The position numbers were made by a program, and so were the translations under genes. Below the pieces are notes generated by a model. That model saw only the letters and a list, made by a program, of their open reading frames with translations. It searched no databases and was not told the origin of the DNA. A stretch of DNA of 5,518 bases from a bacterium UBP2_UBA4780 (lineage in GTDB: Bacteria > Edwardsbacteria > AC1 > EtOH8), in NCBI GenBank assembly GCA_002403115.1, contig DHHE01000223.1, forward strand, positions 568 to 6,085. Direction: 5' to 3'. Shown piece after piece: positions 1-5,518 of the stretch (position 1 is its first letter; every line of letters begins with the position of its first letter).

Positions 1-46
1 CGCGAACCCCGGGACAGGTGGTGAAGTGAGGGCCTCCGGCCCATCC

Positions 47-80
47 AAAGCCGCACCGGTTCGGTGCGGCTTTTCTTCTT
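47..80 (+). terminator. Intrinsic (rho-independent) terminator of an upstream gene
   Basis: A perfect 12-bp stem (AAAGCCGCACCG at 47-58 pairing with CGGTGCGGCTTT at 62-73) closes a 3-nt loop and runs into a T-rich tract (TTTTCTTCTT, 71-80). This is a textbook intrinsic terminator on the plus strand. It should end transcription of a gene lying mostly to the left of the window, so the downstream cluster needs its own promoter. Bases 1-46 are open in one frame or another but too short to identify any upstream coding sequence. A small GGGCC/GGCCC hairpin at 30-42 precedes the terminator. Confidence 0.9.
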
Positions 81-108
81 GATTTCGGCCTTGTTTTGGT
101 AGTATCCT
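79..108 (+). promoter_or_regulatory. Possible sigma-70-like promoter
   Basis: TTGATT (79-84) and TATCCT (103-108) are separated by 18 bp, each matching four of six consensus positions. They sit directly after the terminator in one of the few AT-rich stretches of the region. The spacing would start transcription only a few bases before the ATG at 118, giving a nearly leaderless message for the remnant ORF. This may be the original promoter of that broken gene, and it could now also drive the downstream ATPase gene. The match is weak and not proven; another promoter could lie in the AT-rich stretch around 281-310. Confidence 0.3.
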
Positions 109-117
109 TATCGGGAC

Positions 118-294
118 ATGCAGGAACACGAACAGCTAAAGCGGGCCATCGCCCACCTGGAGTCCCAGCGCCCGGCGCCGGGGGACGCGGTGGTGGAGGC
201 GGCATTGGGTCCGCTGCGGCAGGGGATGGAGGCGTTGGCCGGTGCCGAGCCCGGACACCCGGTTCGCAGTCAGGCTTTTTCCGGGCATATTTGA
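118..294 (+). pseudogene. 5' remnant of an adenylate/guanylate cyclase-type regulator gene
   Basis: This ORF of 58 codons begins MQEHEQLKRAIAHLESQ and continues with GDAVVEAALGPLRQ. That pattern (a charged helix, then 'GDAVV-AAL-PLR') closely resembles the opening of large bacterial signalling proteins with a class III nucleotide cyclase domain, an AAA/NACHT-like ATPase and TPR repeats, which occur in many copies in Chloroflexota. In those proteins the helix is followed by an 'RKQVTVLFADV'-like cyclase start. Here the similarity fades after about residue 44 and the frame ends in an unrelated tail (PGHPVRSQAFSGHI). No cyclase sequence is visible in any forward frame downstream. The simplest reading is a gene truncated by rearrangement, with the breakpoint around 245-295. 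A short functional protein cannot be excluded. The resemblance is from memory, not from a search. Confidence 0.55.
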
Positions 295-335
295 ATCATC
301 ATTACGAGCGATAGAACCAGCAAAGTCGGAACAAA

Positions 336-1922
336 ATGGACTACAAGAAGAAGATCTCCAGGGTCTCGTCCCCGCCCACCCTGCCGGGAAAGCCGGGGAA
401 GAGGCGCCAGTTCGACATCGCCGACCTCTACCGTCAGCCGGAGTCGAAAGAGGCCGGAACCACGGCGGGCGAGGCCCCGGCCCTTGACGAGAAGCTGCGC
501 CAGGCCTACTACTGGATCACCAACAACGCCATCATCACCCCGTTCTACGACATCGAGTACCAGGACGGCCCGTCGCCCGAGTACCTGCTGGGGGACAGCA
601 AGGCGGTGCTGCGGCTGCCCTCGGACCAGAGCTACTCCAGCTTCGTGCTCCTGCCCGTCCTGACCCTGGCCGCCCGGCGCAAGTGCCTGTTCATCGGGGG
701 GCCGGGCCGGGGCAAGACGGCCAGCGCGGTGCTGATGGGCGTCCTGGCCGGCTATCCGCTCACCGAGATCAAGCGGGCCATCCAGCACGGCCAGCCGCAG
801 ATGACCGTCTCCGACCTGCTGGGCAACCCCCTGCCCTCGGACCTGATGAAGGCCGAGAGCATGGAGGGCATCCGCATCGCCTGGCGCAAGTGGCTGGCCA
901 TGCGGGTCAAGATCATCGACGAATACAACCGCATCCCCACCCGCACCCAGTCGGCCCTGCTGACGGTGATGGCCGACAACTACGCCGAGCTGCTGGACCA
1001 GGTCTACCAGTGCCCCGAGGCCGCCTGGTACCTGACGGCCAACGACGACGCCGGCGGCGGCACCTACCAGGTGATCGAGGCCCTGCGCGACCGGATCGAC
1101 GTGGTGGTGCGGGCCCTGCACTTCAACAGCCGCTTCATCGGGGAACTGCTGGCCCGGATCGAGGCCGGGGCCCGGCCCGAGGAGATGGTGCCCCGGGAGG
1201 CGATCTTCACCGAGGCCGAGCTGGACCGGGCCAACCGGGAGATACTGGAGGTGGCCTTCCCCGGGCCGCTGCTCAGGCGGCTGGAGCACTTCGCCGCCCA
1301 GTTCGAGTTCCTGGAGCCGGCCGCCTCCCAGCTGGAGTACCGCACCAAGGACAACGTCCGGGTGTCGGGGCTGGACCTCAGGACCGTCTCTTCGCAGGAG
1401 ACCGGCAAGAGCCGGGCCAGGGACATCGGCGGCCAGACGGCCAACGGGCTGTCGGTGCGGGCCATCATGACCTGCCTGGTATACACCAAGGCCCTCAGCT
1501 ATTTCCGGGGGAAGGACGAGGTGTCCATGGACGACCTGAGGAACATGCTGCCCTTCGTGCTCCACGACAAGCTGGTGCAGAACCCGGAGTCGGCCTTCTT
1601 CGAGGAGGCGGGCAACCAGGCGCTGCGGGTTGACAGGGTCACCTGGATCCGGAGGCTGTGGGACATGTCCTGCGCCGAGTACGACCAGCTGGGGCTGGAC
1701 TCGGCCGACCCGGTGGCCGAGCTCTCGGCCGTCTTCGAACGCGGCCTGGACGGCTTGCCGGCCGGGCAGGCCGAGGCCGAGCTGGTCAAGATCGAGCGGC
1801 TGCTGGAGTCCTACCAGAAGAACCGCAAGCTGCACGGCCCCATGTTCGACGACGTCCTCAAGCTGAAGTACCTGCACCAGCGCTACAGCAACTACCTGAA
1901 GTGGCTCAAGTGGCGGGGGTGA
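336..1922 (+). CDS. MoxR-type AAA+ ATPase, long variant
   Basis: This 528-residue protein is a MoxR-family AAA+ ATPase, a ring-forming motor that couples ATP hydrolysis to remodelling of a partner or client, usually with a VWA protein. Visible motifs in order: Walker A GGPGRGKT (121-128, K127), Walker B KIIDEYN (D195, E196), sensor 1 TAND (N236), arginine finger in LRDRID (R253 by analogy with MoxR 'LDRF'), and sensor 2 GLSVRA (R375), the counterpart of the MoxR 'GASPRA' motif, followed by a typical helical lid to about 415. It is much longer than usual MoxR proteins (about 300-350 residues): there is roughly 100 residues of basic N-terminus and lead-in, about 120 residues between R253 and R375, and a helical C-terminal extension (about 430-528) rich in Trp, Tyr and Lys. 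No signal peptide or membrane segment is seen, so it is probably cytosolic. The start is fixed by an in-frame stop at 312-314 with no other ATG, GTG or TTG start between; the ribosome site is weak (CGGA, 327-330). Its stop overlaps the next start. Family assignment is firm; its client is unknown. Confidence 0.93.
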   Translation: MDYKKKISRVSSPPTLPGKPGKRRQFDIADLYRQPESKEAGTTAGEAPALDEKLRQAYYWITNNAIITPFYDIEYQDGPSPEYLLGDSKAVLRLPSDQSYSSFVLLPVLTLAARRKCLFIGGPGRGKTASAVLMGVLAGYPLTEIKRAIQHGQPQMTVSDLLGNPLPSDLMKAESMEGIRIAWRKWLAMRVKIIDEYNRIPTRTQSALLTVMADNYAELLDQVYQCPEAAWYLTANDDAGGGTYQVIEALRDRIDVVVRALHFNSRFIGELLARIEAGARPEEMVPREAIFTEAELDRANREILEVAFPGPLLRRLEHFAAQFEFLEPAASQLEYRTKDNVRVSGLDLRTVSSQETGKSRARDIGGQTANGLSVRAIMTCLVYTKALSYFRGKDEVSMDDLRNMLPFVLHDKLVQNPESAFFEEAGNQALRVDRVTWIRRLWDMSCAEYDQLGLDSADPVAELSAVFERGLDGLPAGQAEAELVKIERLLESYQKNRKLHGPMFDDVLKLKYLHQRYSNYLKWLKWRG

Positions 1923-2995
1923 CCTCCCCGGAGCTGGCCCGGCTGCTGGAGAGGCACCGGGACGAGATCAACGCCGCCTTTCGCCGGCAGGAGTCGCTCC
2001 GGGCCTTGGAACGGCCCGAGGAATTCCTCGATTCTTTCCGGTCGCTGGCCGAGGCGGCGGTCGGCTCGATGCACCGGGACCCCAGGCTCGCGGAATCGTC
2101 CGGCCCGGCCGTGGCGGCCCTGTTCCGGGCCTGGCTGGGCGCGTGGGGAAAGACGCCCGGCCTTTCGGAAGACGGCTTGCGGGCCTTGATCCGGGCCTTC
2201 CCCGGTCCGATGGCCCGGGACCCGGAGAGATTTCTCGGCTCGTCCCTCAACGCCATGGCGGCGCTGGCCGGGCACTCGGATGCCTCGCTCGACAAGTGGC
2301 TGGAGGCCATGTCCCGGCTCGGGGGCGCGGTCGCCGGCCTGGATGATCTCCTGAGCGCGGGACTGGCGGCGGCCTGGCTGTCCGGCCTGCCCCAGTACCG
2401 GCGGGCCGCCCTGAAGGCGTTGTCCGGTCTGCCCAAGGCGGCCGTGTCCTCATTGCTCGGGATCGGCAAAAAGGATCCAAAGATGGACCCGGCGCAAGCG
2501 ATCGAGTCCCTGGCCGCCGATCCCTGGTTCGATCCGGCCTCCCCGAAGAAAGGGGCGCCGCCGCCCCAGGCCTGCTTCACCGCCGCCGGCGGCTGGCGGG
2601 GGTACGGCGGGCAGTTCTCATCGACCCCGATGCTTTGGTGCGACGGCGAGGGGGTGCTGGCCGGCGACGGACGAAATTGCTGCCGCATCTACGCCGACCG
2701 CTGGGGCGCGGCCCTCGTCAGCGAGCCGTCTGGCGGGCCGGGAAAGGCGGAAGGCTCCCGGGCCCCGGGATTCGGGCTGACGGGGGACGGTTTTCGTTTT
2801 CGCGGCCTGGCCTGCCGGTGGGACCAAACCGAGCCTTTGGGCGACAGCCGGCCCCGGTTAGCCGCCAATGACCTTCCGGCCTCGTCCTCGGTGGCCTTCG
2901 GCAACGCGGTGTTCTTTTCCCATCCCCTTTCCTTCCGGGTTTTCATCATCGGCCTGCCAGAAGGGCCATATGGGAAAAATACAAGAAAAAAGTAG
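1919..2995 (+). CDS. Unknown protein of the MoxR-VWA cluster: helical N-terminus, beta-rich C-terminus
   Basis: I do not recognise this 358-residue protein. A GTG start at 1919 overlaps the ATPase stop codon by 4 bp (GTGA), the usual sign of coupled translation; a GTG at 1910 is an alternative. Upstream in-frame sequence is a shadow of the ATPase gene. Residues 1 to about 205 read as a bundle of amphipathic helices (TSPELARLLERHRDEINAAF and following), possibly repeated helical pairs. A short Lys/Pro-rich linker (PKKGAPPPQ, about 209-218) follows. From C219 to about 345 it is rich in Gly, aromatic and alternating hydrophobic residues (for example LWCDGEGVLAGDGRNCCRIY and GLTGDGFRFRGLACRW), suggesting beta strands. 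This length would hold only two or three propeller blades. Its tail overlaps the next gene by 26 bp. No catalytic motif or membrane segment stands out. Position between ATPase and VWA genes suggests it is an adaptor or target-recognition partner; this is inference. Confidence 0.8.
   Translation: MTSPELARLLERHRDEINAAFRRQESLRALERPEEFLDSFRSLAEAAVGSMHRDPRLAESSGPAVAALFRAWLGAWGKTPGLSEDGLRALIRAFPGPMARDPERFLGSSLNAMAALAGHSDASLDKWLEAMSRLGGAVAGLDDLLSAGLAAAWLSGLPQYRRAALKALSGLPKAAVSSLLGIGKKDPKMDPAQAIESLAADPWFDPASPKKGAPPPQACFTAAGGWRGYGGQFSSTPMLWCDGEGVLAGDGRNCCRIYADRWGAALVSEPSGGPGKAEGSRAPGFGLTGDGFRFRGLACRWDQTEPLGDSRPRLAANDLPASSSVAFGNAVFFSHPLSFRVFIIGLPEGPYGKNTRKK
2959..2965 (+). promoter_or_regulatory. Ribosome binding site deciding the start of the metallopeptidase-VWA gene
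   Basis: AGAAGGG lies four bases before the ATG at 2970 and inside the coding end of the preceding gene. It supports ATG 2970 over the upstream in-frame ATG at 2868, whose intervening codons read as low-complexity out-of-frame translation of the previous gene. The bases from 2968 to about 3010 are markedly AT-rich, as expected for an unstructured translation start in a GC-rich genome. Confidence 0.6.
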
Positions 2996-4718
2996 CAATA
3001 TACATTCATCCCAAGGGCTGGAACCCGCCTGGCTGGCCCGGTGGCCCGAGGCCCTGCGGCTGTGGGGCATGTTCCTGCGGCTGCCCGAACCGGTCTTCTG
3101 CCGGGACAGGGGGCAGGAGGCTGAGCAGGGCCTGGCGGGGTCCTTCGCCGCCATCAGGCTTTCCGACCACCGCATCATCCTGTCGCCCCGGACCATCGAG
3201 GACCTGGGCCTGCGGGGCCTGCCGCTGGAGATACTGGGCCACGAGATCGGCCACCACGTGCTCTGCCCGGCCGACCTGGCGGACATGGGGCGGATGCTGG
3301 CCCGGATGAGGAGGATGCTGCCCACGGCGGAGTCGGCGGCCCCGATGGTGGGCAACCTCTACACCGACCTGCTGATCAACGACCGCCTCTTCCGCCAGCA
3401 GGGACTGCGGATGGACTACGTCTACCAGGCGATGGAGAACGACGGGAGCGACCCGCTGTGGCGCTTCTACCTTCGGATATACGAGATCCTCTGGGGGCTG
3501 GAGAAGGGCAGCCTGGCAAAAGGCGGGATATCTTCCGAGATGGAGGGCGACGCCCAGCTGGGCAACCGGGTCGTCAGGAACTTCGCCCGGGACTGGGTGA
3601 GGGGCTCGGGCCGCTTCGCCGCGCTTTGCCTGCCGTACCTCCTGGAGAGCATGAAGCAGGGGAAGCAGGTGTACGGCCGACTGATGGACGCCGCCAAACC
3701 GGGGCCGGGCGAGGAGCTGCCGGGCGGGCTGGCCGGGATCGATCCCGACGAATTGGAGGACTCGGTCCACCCGGCCGAGGAGGGGGACGGGCGGGGGCGG
3801 GCGCCGGACCGGACCGGCACCGCCCGCAACACGGGGGGGAACTTCCGCGAGCCCTTCGAGTACGGCGAGCTTTTAAAGGCCATGGGCATCAACCTGAGCG
3901 AGGCCGAGACGGCCTCGCGCTACTACCGGGAGCGGGCCGTCCCGCATCTCGTCCCGTTCCCCACCCGGGAGGTGAAATGCCGCACCGAGCCCATGCCCGA
4001 GGGCCTGGACGTCTGGGACGCGGGCCAGCCGCTGGACGGCATTAACTGGCTGGAGAGCTCCATCCGGAGCCCGGTGATCGTGCCCGGCCTCACCGCCCTG
4101 GAGACCAGGTACGGCACCGACTCCGGGTTCGAGAAGGAGCGGGAGCCGGTGGACCTGGACCTTTACGTCGACTCCTCGGGCTCGATGCCCAATCCCCGCA
4201 TCCAGCTTTCCTACCTGGCGCTGGCCGGGGCCATCATCGCCCTGTCGGCCCTGCGGGCCGGCTCCCGGGTCCAGGCCACGCTGTGGAGCGGCGCCCGCCA
4301 GTTCAAGACCACCAACGGCTTCACCGCCGACGAAAAGAGCATCATGGCGGTGATCACCGACCACATCGGCGGGTGCACCGCCTTCCCCCTGCACATCCTG
4401 CGCGACACCTACCAAGACCGGCCGCCCGCCGCCCGCCGGGTCCACATCCTGCACATATCGGACGAGGGGATCGACACCATCTACGCCAACGACGAGAAGA
4501 ACGGGCGGGGGCCAGACATCGCCGCCATGGCCCTGGAGAAGGCCGGGGGAGGGGGCTCGATGGTGCTGAACCTGTGGCAACGGGACTGGCGGAAGAACAA
4601 GGGCCTGGCCTTCGCCGAGGGGCAGGGCTGGAGGATCTACCCGGTGAAGACCTGGGAGGAGCTGCTGGCCTTCGCCAGGGACTTCGTCCAGAGGCAGTAC
4701 GTTCGTGAGAAGGTCTGA
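2970..4718 (+). CDS. HEXXH metallopeptidase-like / VWA domain fusion protein
   Basis: This 582-residue protein has two recognisable modules. The N-terminal part (about 20-245) carries HEIGHH (H91, E92, H95), the zincin HEXXH motif, and then NLYTDLLIND (129-138), an N-x3-D-x3-N pattern like that after the HEXXH in DUF2201-type putative metallopeptidases; D133 is a candidate third metal ligand. An acidic, Gly-rich linker (about 246-290) and a YYRERAVPHLVPFP segment (318-331) lead to a C-terminal VWA domain (about 396-570). Its MIDAS is complete: DSSGS (D401, S403, S405), T470 in GGCT, and D498 in HISDEG, so Mg2+ or another divalent ion should bind. Such proteins usually partner a MoxR ATPase, here encoded just upstream. 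No signal peptide is seen. The start at 2970 overlaps the previous gene by 26 bp and has a good ribosome site. VWA is firm; peptidase activity is a motif-based inference, and the N-terminal domain might only bind metal. Confidence 0.9.
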   Translation: MGKIQEKSSNIHSSQGLEPAWLARWPEALRLWGMFLRLPEPVFCRDRGQEAEQGLAGSFAAIRLSDHRIILSPRTIEDLGLRGLPLEILGHEIGHHVLCPADLADMGRMLARMRRMLPTAESAAPMVGNLYTDLLINDRLFRQQGLRMDYVYQAMENDGSDPLWRFYLRIYEILWGLEKGSLAKGGISSEMEGDAQLGNRVVRNFARDWVRGSGRFAALCLPYLLESMKQGKQVYGRLMDAAKPGPGEELPGGLAGIDPDELEDSVHPAEEGDGRGRAPDRTGTARNTGGNFREPFEYGELLKAMGINLSEAETASRYYRERAVPHLVPFPTREVKCRTEPMPEGLDVWDAGQPLDGINWLESSIRSPVIVPGLTALETRYGTDSGFEKEREPVDLDLYVDSSGSMPNPRIQLSYLALAGAIIALSALRAGSRVQATLWSGARQFKTTNGFTADEKSIMAVITDHIGGCTAFPLHILRDTYQDRPPAARRVHILHISDEGIDTIYANDEKNGRGPDIAAMALEKAGGGGSMVLNLWQRDWRKNKGLAFAEGQGWRIYPVKTWEELLAFARDFVQRQYVREKV

Positions 4719-4788
4719 CCACCCCTAAATCCCCTCCTTGCACTTCGACATCGCTCAGCGCGGGTACAAGGAGGGGAGCGAGGGGTGG
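4719..4788 (+). repeat. 70-bp inverted-repeat (MITE/REP-like) element
   Basis: Two 22-nt arms, 4719-4740 and 4767-4788, are complementary at 19 positions: an outer CCACCCCT/AGGGGTGG block of 8 bp, three mismatches (AAA against GCG), and an inner TCCCCTCCTTG/CAAGGAGGGGA block of 11 bp. The 26-nt loop contains CTTCGACATCGCTCAGC (4743-4759), a core shared with the palindrome at the window's end. The element begins on the base immediately after the VWA stop codon. It lacks a T-tract after the right arm, so it is not a standard intrinsic terminator, although the RNA hairpin could affect message stability or expression of the gene that follows. It codes for nothing visible. The call as a dispersed element is inferred from its form and the shared core. 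Confidence 0.75.
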
Positions 4789-4814
4789 TATTTCAGCATT
4801 AATCGGTCAACTTC

Positions 4815-5429
4815 ATGACATTAAAGAACGGCCCCAGCATAACCTACCTCACCCACCGGCTGGCCCAGGCGCCGCCGGCGGTGCTGGAGAAACCGTCAAT
4901 AGTCTCGCGGGAACACGGCATAGTCTCCACCGCGGCCGTGGTCTCCGACCTGCTGGCGGAGCTGGGCGGCCCGATGCTGGAGGCGGGGGAAACCAAGTTC
5001 TTCCAGGACCGCCACGACGCCTCGAAGGAAAACCTTTTGCTGATGATACAGACGGCCTGCCACCTTTGCCACGACCGATGGCTCAGGGACATGTCGAGGC
5101 TGGAGGGTGGAAAGGATCTGGTCGCCAGGCTCAAGACATTTCTGATCGTAGGCCTGGAGGAGCTCGCCGATCATGCCCGGGCAAGCTACCTGACCGAGGA
5201 CCCCGAGGGACGCGAGGAGCTCAGCAGGCTTGTCCTTTCGGCCCTGGGCCTGGTCCCCGAGGGCGAGTCCGAGGTCCAGGCCCGCGACCGGCTGACGGCG
5301 CTGGACTCGGTGGAACGGGCCAGGCTGATCGAAAGCACCCGGGAGGCCCAGCGCCGGGCCCGCGAGATCCGGGAGGCCCTGGCCCGGAAGGCCGCCGAGG
5401 AGGCGGCCTCGAAGATGACCCGGGAATGA
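4815..5429 (+). CDS. Small helical protein of unknown family, fourth member of the cluster
   Basis: I do not recognise this 204-residue protein. It is predicted to be almost entirely helical. Residues 1-55 hold an LTHRLAQAPPAVL segment and an AAVVSDLLAELGG helix. The middle (about 68-120) includes ENLLLMIQTACHLCHDRWL, with one CxxC pair (not a complete zinc site by itself) and several His and Trp residues. After about residue 140 it becomes highly charged, and the last 45 residues (from about 160) form a long Arg/Glu/Ala-rich helix that looks like a coiled coil. There is no signal peptide or membrane span. ATG 4815 is the first in-frame ATG, but no clear Shine-Dalgarno lies before it; ATG 4974 (residue 54) is possible but would remove the conserved-looking N-terminal helices. 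The gene lies 96 bp behind the VWA gene, the gap being filled mostly by the inverted-repeat element. Strand and position suggest it belongs to the same functional cluster, perhaps as a small scaffold or adaptor; this is inference. Confidence 0.8.
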   Translation: MTLKNGPSITYLTHRLAQAPPAVLEKPSIVSREHGIVSTAAVVSDLLAELGGPMLEAGETKFFQDRHDASKENLLLMIQTACHLCHDRWLRDMSRLEGGKDLVARLKTFLIVGLEELADHARASYLTEDPEGREELSRLVLSALGLVPEGESEVQARDRLTALDSVERARLIESTREAQRRAREIREALARKAAEEAASKMTRE

Positions 5430-5449
5430 AGGGAAGCGGTTCGCCCGGC

Positions 5450-5516
5450 CATGCTTCGACCATGCTCAGCATGACCGCTCTTGGCATTTTGTCATGTTGA
5501 GCCGAGTCGAAACATG
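5450..5516 (+). repeat. Imperfect palindrome with TTCGAC-NNN-GCTCA cores
   Basis: A 26-nt left arm (5450-5475) and a 26-nt right arm (5491-5516) are complementary at 21 positions around a 15-nt loop. Each arm holds the core TTCGACNNNGCTCA: 5455-5468 on the plus strand (middle CAT) and 5498-5511 on the minus strand (middle TCG). The same core occurs in the loop of the element at 4719-4788. Palindromes of this form ('TCATGCTGAGC...GTCGAAGCATG') are known as dispersed intergenic repeats in many bacteria. It begins 20 bp after the last stop codon, so the RNA hairpin may protect or mark the 3' end of the transcript. It is not followed by a T-tract within the window. Confidence 0.75.
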
Positions 5517-5518
5517 GG

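Noticed and set aside
270..1877. 535-codon open frame on the minus strand opposite the ATPase gene
   Set aside because: It mirrors a firmly identified AAA+ gene. Its translation is a compositionally biased Gly/Gln/Leu/Val-rich sequence without motifs, as expected for an antisense frame in GC-rich coding DNA.
1658..1918. Upstream ATG extension of the second gene's frame
   Set aside because: This stretch lies entirely within the ATPase coding region and translates as Arg/Gly/Ala-rich shadow sequence. The GTG at 1919 overlapping the ATPase stop is a better start.
2868..2969. Upstream ATG extension of the metallopeptidase-VWA gene
   Set aside because: The 34 extra residues are a Pro/Ser/Phe-rich shadow of the previous gene. 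ATG 2970 has a ribosome site and produces a normal-looking N-terminus.
3873..4580. 235-codon open frame on the minus strand opposite the VWA domain
   Set aside because: It is antisense to a domain with a complete MIDAS motif and has low-complexity His/Gly/Val-rich composition with no recognisable fold.
4719..4788. Intrinsic terminator ending the operon after the VWA gene
   Set aside because: The stem is long, but the loop is 26 nt and no T-tract follows the right arm (TATTTCAG follows). A dispersed repeat element fits better.
1..5518. CRISPR array, tRNA or rRNA genes
   Set aside because: No regularly spaced direct repeats, cloverleaf-forming sequences or rRNA-like segments were seen in the window.

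Overview
The window is GC-rich bacterial DNA (about two thirds G+C by eye). It carries a compact plus-strand cluster of four genes, preceded by an intrinsic terminator from an upstream gene outside the window and a short gene remnant. The taxon cannot be fixed from the sequence. The remnant resembles the N-terminus of cyclase/AAA/TPR regulators common in Chloroflexota, and the dispersed palindromes with a TTCGAC-NNN-GCTCA core occur in Chloroflexota and several uncultured phyla. A Chloroflexota-like or candidate-phylum bacterium is therefore a weak guess.

Layout. Positions 1-46 hold at most the tail of an upstream gene, and 47-80 is a strong rho-independent terminator. A promoter-like pair lies at 79-108. 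A 58-codon ORF (118-294) looks like the broken 5' end of an adenylate/guanylate cyclase-type gene. The cluster follows: a long MoxR-type AAA+ ATPase (336-1922); a protein of unknown family with a helical front and a beta-rich tail (1919-2995); a protein joining an HEXXH metallopeptidase-like domain to a C-terminal VWA domain with a complete MIDAS motif (2970-4718); and, after a 70-bp hairpin element placed directly behind the VWA stop codon (4719-4788), a small helical protein of unknown family (4815-5429). A second imperfect palindrome sharing the same core motif closes the window (5450-5516).

How the parts may work together. The first three genes overlap (4 bp and 26 bp) and are surely co-translated. 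MoxR ATPases and VWA proteins typically form chaperone-like machines in which the AAA+ ring remodels a client and the VWA protein binds metal and partner, as in RavA-ViaA, NorQ-NorD, CbbQ-CbbO and the Mg-chelatase BchI-BchD. Comparative genomics has also described MoxR-VWA ternary systems with a third, often beta-propeller-bearing component and several lineage-specific 'X' proteins, predicted to act in biological conflict. This cluster has that outline: ATPase, VWA effector/adaptor with a peptidase-like domain, and two unrecognised partners. Assignment to that class is an inference. The ATPase and VWA calls rest on motifs seen directly; the functions of the second and fourth genes are unknown.
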